64,000 nucleotides of DNA from Ralstonia condita (GTDB taxonomy: Bacteria; Pseudomonadota; Gammaproteobacteria; Burkholderiales; Burkholderiaceae): NCBI RefSeq assembly GCF_958405655.1, contig NZ_CATYWO010000003.1:310001-374000 (forward strand). The letters run 5' to 3'. This document shows positions 34,478-43,286 of this stretch, piece after piece. The translations under genes were made by a program, and so were the position numbers. The notes under the pieces were generated by a model. The model searched no databases, was not told where the DNA came from, and saw only the letters and a list, made by a program, of their open reading frames with translations. Numbering within the stretch: the stretch's first letter is position 1; every line of letters starts with the position of its first letter.

Positions 34478-35353
34478 ATGGCCGGAACAAAAGAAATCCG
34501 CACCAAGATCAAGAGCGTCCAAAACACGCGCAAGATCACCAAGGCGATGGAAATGGTCGCCGCATCCAAGATGCGCAAGGCGCAGGAACGGATGCGTGCT
34601 GCCCGCCCGTACGCCGAGAAGATCCGCAACGTGGCTGCGCACATGGCGCTGGCCAATCCGGAGTACAAGCACCCGTTCATGGTTGCGCGCGACGTCAAGC
34701 GTGCCGGCCTGATCGTGGTGACGACGGACAAGGGCCTGTGCGGTGGCTTGAACACCAACGTGCTGCGTGCCGTCACCACCCAACTGCGCGATCTGCAGAA
34801 CAAGGGCGTTGAGACACAATCCACTGCCATCGGTACCAAGGGCATGCAATTCCTGGGCCGCATCGGTGCGAAGGTGGTCTCGAACGTCGTGCACCTGGGC
34901 GACACGCCGCACCTGGAAAAGCTGATCGGCGCAATCAAGGTGCAACTGGACGCGTTCAACGCTGGGCAGATCGATGCCGTGTACCTCGCGTACACCCGCT
35001 TCATCAACACGATGAAGCAGGAGCCGGTGGTCGAGCAGCTGCTGCCGCTGACCGCCGACAAGCTCGCGCAGAGCGACGCCGAGAAGCAGGCCTACTCGTG
35101 GGATTACATCTACGAGCCGGACGCACAGACGGTGGTCGACGAGCTGCTGATCCGCTACGTCGAGGCGCTGGTGTACCAGGCGGTGGCCGAGAACATGGCG
35201 TCCGAGCAATCGGCCCGGATGGTGGCGATGAAGGCGGCTTCGGACAACGCAAAGAACGTGATCGGCGAACTGCAACTGGTCTACAACAAGACCCGTCAGG
35301 CAGCGATCACGAAGGAACTGTCCGAGATCGTCAGCGGCGCAGCGGCAGTCTGA
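34478..35353 (+). CDS. atpG: ATP synthase F1 subunit gamma
   Basis: Central rotor shaft of 291 residues. Long helices at both ends (KEIRTKIKSVQNTRKITKAMEMVA at the start, NELQLVYNKTRQAAITKELSEIVSGA-like at the end) form the coiled-coil shaft, and VTTDKGLCGGLNTNVLR marks the central domain. Complete. GGAGAGAG precedes the ATG. Confidence 0.96.
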   Translation: MAGTKEIRTKIKSVQNTRKITKAMEMVAASKMRKAQERMRAARPYAEKIRNVAAHMALANPEYKHPFMVARDVKRAGLIVVTTDKGLCGGLNTNVLRAVTTQLRDLQNKGVETQSTAIGTKGMQFLGRIGAKVVSNVVHLGDTPHLEKLIGAIKVQLDAFNAGQIDAVYLAYTRFINTMKQEPVVEQLLPLTADKLAQSDAEKQAYSWDYIYEPDAQTVVDELLIRYVEALVYQAVAENMASEQSARMVAMKAASDNAKNVIGELQLVYNKTRQAAITKELSEIVSGAAAV

Positions 35354-35389
35354 TAGCCACGGCAAAGAATCAAGTTATTGGAGATACAA

Positions 35390-36799
35390 ATGAGTATCGC
35401 AAACGGAAATATCGTGCAGTGCATCGGCGCCGTGGTGGACATTCAGTTCCCGCGCGACGCGATGCCGAAGGTCTACGACGCGCTGGTGCTGGATGACAGC
35501 AACGACGCTTCGTTCGCCGAGAAGGGCCTGACCTTCGAAGTGCAACAACAGCTGGGCGACGGCGTGGTGCGTACCATTGCGCTGGGTTCGTCCGACGGTC
35601 TGCGTCGCGGCATGCGCGTGGCGACCACCGGCGCGCCGATCTCGGTGCCGGTTGGTCACGGCACGCTGGGCCGCATCATGGACGTGCTGGGTCGCCCGAT
35701 TGACGAAGCCGGCCCGATCGCCTGCGACGAAAAGCGCGCGATTCACCAGAAGGCCCCGAAGTTCGACGAGCTGTCGCCGTCGGTGGACCTGCTGGAAACC
35801 GGCATCAAGGTGATCGACCTGGTCTGCCCGTTCGCCAAGGGCGGTAAGGTGGGTCTGTTCGGTGGCGCCGGTGTCGGCAAGACCGTGAACATGATGGAGC
35901 TGATCAACAACATCGCCAAGCAGCACTCGGGCTTGTCGGTGTTTGCTGGTGTGGGCGAGCGTACCCGTGAGGGCAACGACTTCTACCACGAAATGAAGGA
36001 CTCCAACGTGCTCGACAAGGTGGCCATGGTGTTCGGCCAGATGAACGAGCCGCCGGGCAACCGTCTGCGCGTGGCGCTGACCGGCCTGACGATGGCCGAG
36101 CGCTTCCGTGACGAAGGCCGTGACATCCTGTTCTTCGTCGACAACATCTACCGCTACACGCTGGCCGGTACCGAAGTGTCGGCACTGCTGGGCCGTATGC
36201 CTTCCGCCGTGGGCTATCAGCCGACGCTGGCTGAAGAAATGGGCAAGCTGCAGGAACGTATCACGTCGACCAAGACCGGCTCGATCACGTCGATCCAGGC
36301 CGTGTACGTGCCTGCCGATGACTTGACCGACCCGTCGCCGGCAACGACCTTCCTGCACCTGGACTCGACCGTCGTGCTGTCGCGTGACATCGCTGCACTG
36401 GGTATCTACCCCGCAGTGGATCCGCTCGACTCGACGTCGCGCCAGCTCGACCCGCAAGTGGTTGGGCAGGAGCACTACGAAGTCGCCGACCGCGTGAAGA
36501 AGACGCTGCAGCGCTACAAGGAACTGCGCGACATCATCGCGATTCTGGGCATGGACGAACTGTCGCCGGAAGACAAGCTGGCCGTGGGCCGCGCCCGTAA
36601 GATCCAGCGTTTCCTGTCGCAGCCGTTCCACGTGGCAGAAGTGTTCACGGGTTCGCCGGGCAAGTACGTGCCGCTGAAGGAAACCATCCGCGGCTTCAAG
36701 ATGCTGGTGGACGGCGAGTGCGATCACCTGCCGGAACAGGCGTTCTACATGGTCGGCTCGATCGACGAAGCCTTCGAGAAGGCCAAGAAGCTCCAGTAA
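35390..36799 (+). CDS. atpD: ATP synthase F1 subunit beta
   Basis: Catalytic subunit of 469 residues. The P-loop is GGAGVGKT (K164), then GVGERTREGNDFYHEM with the catalytic Glu, and FFVDNIYRYTLAGTEVSALLGRMPSAVGYQPTL. Start at the ATG at 35390, which has GGAG six bases upstream; an in-frame TTG lies four codons earlier. Complete. Confidence 0.97.
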   Translation: MSIANGNIVQCIGAVVDIQFPRDAMPKVYDALVLDDSNDASFAEKGLTFEVQQQLGDGVVRTIALGSSDGLRRGMRVATTGAPISVPVGHGTLGRIMDVLGRPIDEAGPIACDEKRAIHQKAPKFDELSPSVDLLETGIKVIDLVCPFAKGGKVGLFGGAGVGKTVNMMELINNIAKQHSGLSVFAGVGERTREGNDFYHEMKDSNVLDKVAMVFGQMNEPPGNRLRVALTGLTMAERFRDEGRDILFFVDNIYRYTLAGTEVSALLGRMPSAVGYQPTLAEEMGKLQERITSTKTGSITSIQAVYVPADDLTDPSPATTFLHLDSTVVLSRDIAALGIYPAVDPLDSTSRQLDPQVVGQEHYEVADRVKKTLQRYKELRDIIAILGMDELSPEDKLAVGRARKIQRFLSQPFHVAEVFTGSPGKYVPLKETIRGFKMLVDGECDHLPEQAFYMVGSIDEAFEKAKKLQ

Positions 36800-36890
36800 G
36801 AGCAACGTCTGGCACCGCGCGTAAGCCGGGGCCAGTACTGGCTTCCTGAAGCCCATTCAGGAAGCCGCTTTTCTGAGCAAAGGAATCGAG

Positions 36891-37307
36891 ATGGCAACCA
36901 TTCATGTAGACGTCGTCAGCGCTGAGCACGAGATCTTCTCCGGCAATGCCAAGTTCGTGGCACTGCCCGGCGAAGCCGGCGAGCTGGGCATTCTGCCCGG
37001 CCACACGCCGCTGATCACGCGCATCAAGCCGGGCGCCGTGCGCATCGAGAAGGAAGACGGCGGCGAAGAGTTCGTGTTCGTTGCTGGTGGCATTCTCGAA
37101 GTGCAGCCGAAGAAGGTGACCGTGCTGGCCGACACCGCGATCCGCGGTCACGACCTGGACGAAGCCAAGGCGACCGAAGCCAAGCGTGCGGCCGAAGAGG
37201 CGCTGCAGAATCAGAGCAGCGACATCGACCTGGCCCGCGCGCAGAGCGAACTGGCCGTGGCCGCTGCGCAGTTGGCAGCGATTGCGCGCCTGCGTCGCAA
37301 GCGCTAA
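36891..37307 (+). CDS. atpC: ATP synthase F1 subunit epsilon
   Basis: Regulatory subunit of 138 residues. The N-terminal beta-sandwich (VDVVSAEHEIFSGNAKFVALPGEAGELGILPGHTPLIT) and the C-terminal helical hairpin (EAKRAAEEALQ and ELAVAAAQLAAIARLRRKR) are typical. It closes the operon, and a strong terminator follows 45 bases later. Confidence 0.96.
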   Translation: MATIHVDVVSAEHEIFSGNAKFVALPGEAGELGILPGHTPLITRIKPGAVRIEKEDGGEEFVFVAGGILEVQPKKVTVLADTAIRGHDLDEAKATEAKRAAEEALQNQSSDIDLARAQSELAVAAAQLAAIARLRRKR

Positions 37308-37352
37308 GCGTCGGTTCGCACCGGTCCGCTGCTGGATCGGTACGCCCCGAAA

Positions 37353-37384
37353 GAAAAAGCAGCCCGCATGGGCTGCTTTTTTTT
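37353..37384. terminator. Bidirectional intrinsic terminator of the atp operon
   Basis: GCAGCCC / GGGCTGC stem with a four-base loop, an A-run on the left and eight T on the right. It can also stop the convergent FecR/DUF6600 gene, which ends seven bases further on. Confidence 0.92.
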
Positions 37385-37390
37385 GCCTGC

Positions 37391-39697
37391 TCAGCGGCGG
37401 TCTTCCTCGCGCCGCGGATCATTGTGACTGCCCTGCTGCGTTGGCGGATACGGCGATGCGGGCGCGGCCTCGCGGTGCTCGATGTGCGGCGGCTGAGGCT
37501 GGCCCGGGTGGGGTTCCGGACGCGGCAGCGGCTGCGAAGGATGGATCTCAACCGGACGCGGTGCTTGTGGTGCCGGGCGCGACGCACCGAAGCCCGGTTC
37601 GGGCTGCCGCGGCTGCGCTTGCGGAGCGTTATGGGGGCGTTCCCGCGGCCCAAGCGGCTCCGACAGACCATGCTGCTGCGTCGGCGGTTGACCCTGCACG
37701 GGGCGCCGATCTTCGCGAGGCATGACCTGCTGTGGCTGGGGTCGCGTCGTCATGCCGCCAGGCCCTTGCGGTGGCAACGACGGCTTGGGCAAGGCCGCCC
37801 GCTCTTCGCCGCGGGGCTCCCGCGGCTGCACCGCACCGGGCTGTTGACCAGGTCGCGTCGAGGTGCCGGGGGCCATCAGCGCCTGCGGACCGTGCGGTCG
37901 CAACGCATCACGCGGGTTGGGCCCGGCGCCCGGGGCGGACGGCTCGTTGTTGGGGCGAGGTGACTCAGCCCGCGGTCCGCTGCTGGGGGGCACCGCGTGC
38001 GTCAGGCGCAGCCCAGCCGCCTGTGCACCGGCAGGCATCGGGCGGGCGTCTGCTCGGGCAGGTGCAACCCCCGGGGCCGGGCGCGGGAGCAGCGTGCCGC
38101 CTGTCCACGCGGGGCCTGCGCCGGGCAGCGTGCCGCCTGTCCACGCGGGGCCTGCGCCGGGCAGCGTGCCGCCTTGCGCGTGGAAGCGCTCAGCCAGGGC
38201 ATCACGGCCACCCGCCGCGACCTGGGGCGCCCGCACCGCGATCGCCTGCCGCGCGAACACCTGCGCCGGTGGCAGCGGGTGCGCGCTCCTGGCGGCGGCT
38301 GCGCCCACCAGGCTCGCCTTGACCGGGGCCAGCGCCGGCGTCGACACGATCTGCGCATGCGCCAGCTGCGCACGCATCAGCTCGGGCCGAAGTGTCGTCA
38401 TCGCCGGGCCAACCGGTTGCCCGCTTACGAAGGTCTTGGCCGGGACCGCCGTCAGCGCGGCCGGGTTGCGGGCATTGACGTACGTGATCCTGTTCACATT
38501 GGTGATGTTGGTCACGTTGTTGTTGATGATGGTCTTGTTGATGGTGACGTTGTTCACCACCGTGCGATTGATGTTGGTCACGTAGGTTGGGCTGGCGGCG
38601 TAGACCGGGCGATACGCTTCACCCGGCGCGAGCGGGAACCACGCCACGCCCGGCGATCCGATGGAGATGTTGATGCCCCAGCTGACTCCCCCGCCGCCGC
38701 CGCCGCCCACAAAGCCGACCAAGGCCGGTGCGTACACCGGGCGCGGCACCACCGGCCCGGGGACCCAGCACCAGGTCGTGCCGACGTACGCCCAGCGGCC
38801 GTAGTGGAACGGCGCAAAGCCCCACGGTTCATCGTCAACCCAGGTCCAGCCCCATGGCGCAACCCAGGCCCAGTGGCCGGTCCGGTAGGGCGCCCAGCCG
38901 ACCGGCACGGCGCGCGGGATCCACACGGCGCCGTAGCCGTCTTCCTCGCGCCACGTGCCGTAGTCGTCCAGCGCTTCATAACCGGTCATCTCGCGACCGA
39001 CATAGCGGGCGGCAACCGAAGCGTCTTCGCGGGCGTCGCGCGATTCAGCCCAGCGGTCGAAACCATCGCGGCCAGGATTGTCCATGCCGCCCACTTCGGA
39101 CAGATCGGTCCCCGCGAAGCGCACCTGCTGGCCCGCGTCCAACGGTGTGGAACGGTTATCGCCATAGGCCGTCCCCTGGCCATGCCAGACGGTCACGGTG
39201 GTGCTGGAGCCGTCCGGCGCGACGTCGAGGCGGTATTCGCCGGGTGCCTGCGGTGTGAAGGCCAGGTTGGGCGTATCGATCTCAACCGTCTGGTCTGGCG
39301 GCAACGCTCGCACGCGCACCGATAGCGCGCCCTGGGTCAGCTTGACCTGGGTGTTGCGATCGTCCAGATCGACCAGTGTGGCACCGGTGTTTTGGCCCAA
39401 TCGCAGTGCGGTGGAGCCAACGTGCAGTTCGGTGCGGCTGCCCTGGTCGGACCAGAGCCGGTCGCCGGTGGTGAAGGGACGATTGAGCGTAGCGCCTGCC
39501 CAGTCGTCGGACCCGGCGGGCGCGAAGCTCACGGCGCCGGAGAAATCCGACAGCCGCGCCACACGCGATGCCGGATCGGCCGCCATCGCGGCCTGTGCGC
39601 CGCACACGAGCAGCACGGCAGCGATGCCGACCGCGCGCAGCACGTGCGGTAACCGCGCGCCGCAGAGATGGCGAGAACTGCGGGAAGGAGTGGACAT
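37391..39697 (-). CDS. FecR/DUF6600-type secreted protein with Trp-rich and Pro-rich regions
   Basis: Predicted exported protein of 768 residues. A signal peptide follows a short basic stretch (VGIAAVLLVCGAQAAMA). A FecR-like domain (LTQGALSVRVRALPPDQTVEIDTPNLAF) is next, then a Trp/Tyr-rich domain matching what I know as DUF6600 (GWAPYRTGHWAWVAPWGWTW, then WGFAPFHYGRWAY), an Asn/Thr-rich repeat stretch (VNNVTINKTIINNNVTNI) and a long Pro/Gln/Arg-rich C-terminal half. In that half a 12-residue unit (GTLPGAGPAWTG) is repeated. The ATG at 39697 has GAGGG six bases upstream. Probably a periplasmic or surface protein; function unknown. Confidence 0.82.
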   Translation of the reverse strand: MSTPSRSSRHLCGARLPHVLRAVGIAAVLLVCGAQAAMAADPASRVARLSDFSGAVSFAPAGSDDWAGATLNRPFTTGDRLWSDQGSRTELHVGSTALRLGQNTGATLVDLDDRNTQVKLTQGALSVRVRALPPDQTVEIDTPNLAFTPQAPGEYRLDVAPDGSSTTVTVWHGQGTAYGDNRSTPLDAGQQVRFAGTDLSEVGGMDNPGRDGFDRWAESRDAREDASVAARYVGREMTGYEALDDYGTWREEDGYGAVWIPRAVPVGWAPYRTGHWAWVAPWGWTWVDDEPWGFAPFHYGRWAYVGTTWCWVPGPVVPRPVYAPALVGFVGGGGGGGVSWGINISIGSPGVAWFPLAPGEAYRPVYAASPTYVTNINRTVVNNVTINKTIINNNVTNITNVNRITYVNARNPAALTAVPAKTFVSGQPVGPAMTTLRPELMRAQLAHAQIVSTPALAPVKASLVGAAAARSAHPLPPAQVFARQAIAVRAPQVAAGGRDALAERFHAQGGTLPGAGPAWTGGTLPGAGPAWTGGTLLPRPAPGVAPARADARPMPAGAQAAGLRLTHAVPPSSGPRAESPRPNNEPSAPGAGPNPRDALRPHGPQALMAPGTSTRPGQQPGAVQPREPRGEERAALPKPSLPPQGPGGMTTRPQPQQVMPREDRRPVQGQPPTQQHGLSEPLGPRERPHNAPQAQPRQPEPGFGASRPAPQAPRPVEIHPSQPLPRPEPHPGQPQPPHIEHREAAPASPYPPTQQGSHNDPRREEDRR
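38091..38173. repeat. 36-base tandem repeat inside the FecR/DUF6600 gene
   Basis: Two identical 36-base units (38091-38126 and 38127-38162) and an 11-base part of a third. It encodes the Gly/Pro-rich 12-mer GTLPGAGPAWTG. Identity at DNA level implies recent duplication and possible length variation among strains. Confidence 0.9.
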
Positions 39698-40256
39698 GAT
39701 GAGCCCTCGTTTTTGTCGCGGCCCGTGCCGCATGGATGTCTCCATTAAACGCAGCAACCCAGTCCATGCCGACCTAGCTTTGTAAGAGGGTGTATCCCCG
39801 TGCAGGGCTGGCAAGGGCCCTGACAAGGCGCATGGCAGCCCCCAGTGGCGCACAGATTGCGAAGGCAAAAAAAAGCGCGCGGGCCGGGGAGCACCGCGCG
39901 GACGGGAAATCCCTTCGAGGGGTCAATTCGAAAGGGAGGGGTAATCAGGCACCGGGATTCGCGTCTGGCCGATGTCGAGAGGGATCCCGACTCGCGCACA
40001 ACAATTGGACACAAACGCTCGGTGCGATGGCATTGTGGGCGACGGGGGAGGGCGAAGGCGTAACAAAGTGTGTCGGATTGCAATCGAATGCAAGTGTTGC
40101 AAGCGGCGCCGCCAGGCTGCGAAAAGGCGGTGCGTCAGGCCGGTTTCGGAACGTCTGCTGCGCTTGCACAGTCACACCCGTTCGCGGCGCGAGGCAGGCA
40201 GAGCGCGTAGAGACGGGGGCCGGCGGGATGTCGCCTACGCCAGGGGTTCGAATTTC
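39698..40256. other. 559-base gap between two divergent accessory genes
   Basis: No gene can be supported. On the minus strand it contains an intrinsic terminator 170 bases before the FecR/DUF6600 start, which implies a short transcript or attenuated leader coming from the right. The rest, towards the DUF3298 gene, is featureless apart from short TTGCA/TGCAA-type repeats near 40080-40100. Confidence 0.4.
39867..39902 (-). terminator. Minus-strand intrinsic terminator upstream of the FecR/DUF6600 gene
   Basis: On the minus strand a CCGCGCGG-type stem (arms 39875-39882 and 39894-39901), GC-rich loop and eight T residues form a good terminator. No minus-strand gene precedes it. Confidence 0.6.
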
Positions 40257-41411
40257 ATGGAGGGCGGTGTGCAAAGGCATGCAGCGGGTGCGACGGTGCG
40301 GGCGTCAACGGGCGCAGGCGTTTTTGTTACCTTGATGACGGCACTCTGCGGGCCGGCAGGCGCACATGGCGCCACAGAAGCGGCTTCCACGCCACCTTTG
40401 GCAGCCGAAAGTACCCCAGTCGTCTCCTCGGTTGTGGCATCCGCGCCAATGGCGACGCTTGAAACATCGAAGGAGATACGCGCGCGCCACGCCGGTAGCT
40501 TCTGGCGCGGTACGGTGGGCCCAGGGGGCGACAGCCCGGGGTGGCGTGTCTGGTTGAGCGTGTACGACCCACCACCCGCAGCGCAGGAAAAAGGCAAGGA
40601 TCCCGTCGCCGAGACCCTGACGGGCGAGGCGTACGACGATCGACCGCAGGGGCGCACCCTCTGGAACATCGAGGGGCGCAACGCCCCCGAGCGCCGGTTC
40701 GTGTGGCGCGAACGGGCGGATGCCCTCGACACCGACGGGCAGCCGATCGTGCGCGAAGGCGGAACACTGTCGGGCGTGCGGTCTGCCGACGGCGCGAGCG
40801 CCACGGGCACCTGGAGCGACGGCGGGCGTAGTCAGCCCTTTGCGTTGAAACGGGCGGCGCAGTATCGCGAGATCACGGGTGTCTCGGGTCAAGCCAGCAT
40901 CACGGAGCGCTACCCCGTCACCGGAGACGCGGCGGTTGACGCACTGGTGCAATCCTTGCGCATCAGCCGTTGCGATCCGTACGACACCCAGTGCGTCGTT
41001 CGCATCAGCGCCGCTGACTTGGGCGACACCGTCAGCCTGCTGCGCATGGTCTGGGCCTACAGCGGTGGCGCGCATGGCAACTACAGTTTCACGGCTGGAA
41101 ACTGGCGGCGGGGCGCGCAAGGCTTTCAGCCCATCACGCTGGCCGACGTGCTGAATCCGTCGCCGGCCTGCCTTCAGGCGCTGAACACGCAGCTTGTCGA
41201 CGCCCTCAAACGCGAAGGCGCGCCCGAAGCCACGCGCGGCGCCCTCCAGGAGAAGGATCTGCGTTCCGCCGCGTTTCCGTTTACGCTGCAAGGCGACCGC
41301 ATCGTCCTCCATTACGGGCCGTATGAAGTCGGGCCCTACTCGGCGGGGGCCTTCCATGCCGCCGTGCGGCTCGACGATCTCGGCACCGCATGCCAGCGGC
41401 CCACCACCTGA
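40257..41411 (+). CDS. DUF3298 (RsiV-like) domain protein
   Basis: Predicted exported or periplasmic protein of 384 residues. A signal-like hydrophobic stretch lies near residues 20-37 (AGVFVTLMTALCGPAGAHG). The C-terminal part matches the DUF3298/DUF4163 pattern: WAYSGGAHGNYSFTAGNW, then FQPITLADVLNPSPACL and a last DRIVLHYGPYEVGPYSAGAFHAAVRLDDL. This fold also occurs in the lysozyme-sensing anti-sigma factor RsiV, but no sigma factor gene is nearby. The start is uncertain: the frame is open further left, but the ATG at 40257 gives a signal-peptide-like N-terminus. Confidence 0.7.
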   Translation: MEGGVQRHAAGATVRASTGAGVFVTLMTALCGPAGAHGATEAASTPPLAAESTPVVSSVVASAPMATLETSKEIRARHAGSFWRGTVGPGGDSPGWRVWLSVYDPPPAAQEKGKDPVAETLTGEAYDDRPQGRTLWNIEGRNAPERRFVWRERADALDTDGQPIVREGGTLSGVRSADGASATGTWSDGGRSQPFALKRAAQYREITGVSGQASITERYPVTGDAAVDALVQSLRISRCDPYDTQCVVRISAADLGDTVSLLRMVWAYSGGAHGNYSFTAGNWRRGAQGFQPITLADVLNPSPACLQALNTQLVDALKREGAPEATRGALQEKDLRSAAFPFTLQGDRIVLHYGPYEVGPYSAGAFHAAVRLDDLGTACQRPTT

Positions 41412-41423
41412 ACGCATAGAACC

Positions 41424-41885
41424 ATGTCAGCCAATCCTTCCTATGTCGACGAGCAGGCCACCATGCGCGGGCTGCTCTCGGGCAAGACCATCGCCGTGGT
41501 GGGGCTCTCGCCGCGGCCGACGCGCCCGAGCTATGACGTGGCGCGTTACCTGCAGCAGGCCGGCTACCGGATCGTGCCCGTCAACCCGCAGCATGCTGGC
41601 GAGGACGTGCTCGGTGAGCCCTGCTACGCCACGCTGACCGAGGCGGCCACGACCCTGGCTGCGGCGGGCCAGCGCATCGATCTGGTTGATATCTTCCGGC
41701 GCGCCGAACACGTGCTGCCCATCGTGCAGGAGGCGATTGCCGTGGGTGTGGGCGGCATCTGGGTGCAGCTCGGCATCGTCAGCGACGAGGCGATGGCCGC
41801 CGCGCGCGCGGCGGGCATTCCGGCCGTGCAGGACCGCTGTACCAAGATCGAACACTGGCGGCTCGGCATCGGCCAGCCTGGCTGA
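41424..41885 (+). CDS. CoA-binding (YccU-type) Rossmann-fold protein
   Basis: Cytoplasmic single-domain protein of 153 residues. The core KTIAVVGLSPRPTRPSYDVARYLQQAGYRIVPVNP and DIFRRAEHVLPIVQEAI followed by GGIWVQLGIVSDEAMAAARAAGI and DRCTKIEH is the CoA_binding_2 family. Role unknown; such proteins bind CoA-like nucleotides and may regulate acyl-CoA enzymes. It begins 12 bases after the DUF3298 gene and precedes the esterase by about 56 bases. Confidence 0.9.
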   Translation: MSANPSYVDEQATMRGLLSGKTIAVVGLSPRPTRPSYDVARYLQQAGYRIVPVNPQHAGEDVLGEPCYATLTEAATTLAAAGQRIDLVDIFRRAEHVLPIVQEAIAVGVGGIWVQLGIVSDEAMAAARAAGIPAVQDRCTKIEHWRLGIGQPG

Positions 41886-41941
41886 CAGCATCCCGGCTGT
41901 CGCGCGCTACACTTTGGCGCTCATTGCAACCTGCGCACATC

Positions 41942-42901
41942 ATGGCCGTCGATCCGCAAATCCTGCAGTTCTATCAACGCGTTGCCGAGCACTTCGGCGC
42001 CTTGCCGCCTCCGGAAGATGCGCCGGCACAGCGCGCGCGCTTCGAGGCGATTGCCGCGCTCTCTGATCGGCCCGATCCGGAAGGCGTCGACGTTTCGGAC
42101 CTGAGCCTGCCGCTGGCCGGCCGCACGCTCGATGCCCTCGTCTTTCGCCCGAAAGGCGTGGCGGCGCCGCGCCTGATCGTATGGTTCCACGGCGGCGGAT
42201 GGGTCGTCGGCGCACCGCGCACGACGCATCGCATGCTGACGGCGCTGATCGCGCAGGACACGGGCTGCGCCGTTGTGAGCGTCGATTACCGGCTCGCGCC
42301 GGAGCATCCGTTCCCCACGCCCGCAGACGACGCACGCGACGCGCTTGCGTATCTCGCCGAACATCGCGTGCGCCTGGGCTTCGATCCGGACTTCCTGGCC
42401 GTTGGCGGCGACAGCGCTGGCGGACATCTCGCCGCGCAGGCAGCGCAAGCCGTGCATGCTGCCGTTCGCCCGGGCCTGGTCAATGCGCAGTTCCTCGTCT
42501 ACCCCGTCACGACGCCCGCCTTCGGCAGCGAAAGCTACAACGCGTTCGCGCAGGGGCCCGGTCTCACGCGGGACGAAATGCGCTGGTACTGGGAGAAGTT
42601 CATCGGTGCAGACGCGCTCGACCGGCCGCTGGCGCAGCAGGACGCGCGCATTTTCCTGATGGCGCAGCCGCCGCGGCACACGCCGCCGGATACGCTCGTC
42701 ATTGTGGCTGCGCACGATGTGTTGCGTGACGATGGCCTGCGGTACGCCGATTACCTCGTGCAGCACGGCGCGCAGGTCATCACCATCGAAGCTTCGGGCA
42801 TGACGCACGCCTTTGCGCGCATCCAGTTTGAAGCCGAACGGGCACGTGAATGGATGCGCCGCGCGGCGCATGCATTCGTCGGGATGATCCGCGAGGAATG
42901 A
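41942..42901 (+). CDS. Alpha/beta hydrolase, hormone-sensitive-lipase type
   Basis: Carboxylesterase of 319 residues. The oxyanion motif HGGGW (VWFHGGGWVVGAP) and the nucleophile elbow GDSAGG are typical of the HSL/AES family; YRLAPEHPFPTPADDA follows the first, and the Asp and His of the triad are in AHDVLRDDG and MTHAF. There is no signal peptide. The ATG at 41942 gives the family's usual N-terminal cap helix. Confidence 0.9.
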   Translation: MAVDPQILQFYQRVAEHFGALPPPEDAPAQRARFEAIAALSDRPDPEGVDVSDLSLPLAGRTLDALVFRPKGVAAPRLIVWFHGGGWVVGAPRTTHRMLTALIAQDTGCAVVSVDYRLAPEHPFPTPADDARDALAYLAEHRVRLGFDPDFLAVGGDSAGGHLAAQAAQAVHAAVRPGLVNAQFLVYPVTTPAFGSESYNAFAQGPGLTRDEMRWYWEKFIGADALDRPLAQQDARIFLMAQPPRHTPPDTLVIVAAHDVLRDDGLRYADYLVQHGAQVITIEASGMTHAFARIQFEAERAREWMRRAAHAFVGMIREE

Positions 42902-42910
42902 GCGCAGGCA

Positions 42911-43114
42911 TCAGCGCGGCGGCGTGCGGCGCTGGCGGAACGCGGCCATGACGCGCCGCGTGACGAAGAGTGCGAGGTAGTCGTGCACCCGGGCGTCCGA
43001 GGCCAGCGTGCGGAGGGTTTCCTGGTACTGGGCGCGGACGAGGTCGGCTGGCGCGCCGGTCTCCTGCGCGATCTTGTCGATCTGCTCGTTCTGGTCTGCG
43101 ATGACGCTACCCAT
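42911..43114 (-). CDS. DUF3562 family small protein
   Basis: Predicted cytoplasmic protein of 67 residues. The core IDKIAQETGAPADLVRAQYQETLRTLASDARVHDYLALFVTRRVMAAF matches DUF3562, a short beta-proteobacterial family of unknown role. The ATG at 43114 is used; the frame stays open upstream but is not family-like. It converges with the esterase. Confidence 0.8.
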   Translation of the reverse strand: MGSVIADQNEQIDKIAQETGAPADLVRAQYQETLRTLASDARVHDYLALFVTRRVMAAFRQRRTPPR

Positions 43115-43286
43115 GGTGGCTTCCCGTCGTTGCTTTGGCAGTGACGCGTGAGCGTGACTCGCGCGACGAGTGACCACTATAGGCAACGCGCAGGAACAAT
43201 CCAGCCTTGTTGCAAAGCTTTCAGCAGGCCCATTGCGGCGCATCAAAACGGTGCGCAGGCCGATGCGGACATGGCACCGGCAAGGG

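Noticed and set aside
39972..40256. 95-codon upstream extension of the DUF3298 gene
   Set aside because: Arg/Cys-rich shadow composition; the ATG at 40257 is followed by a signal-like stretch.
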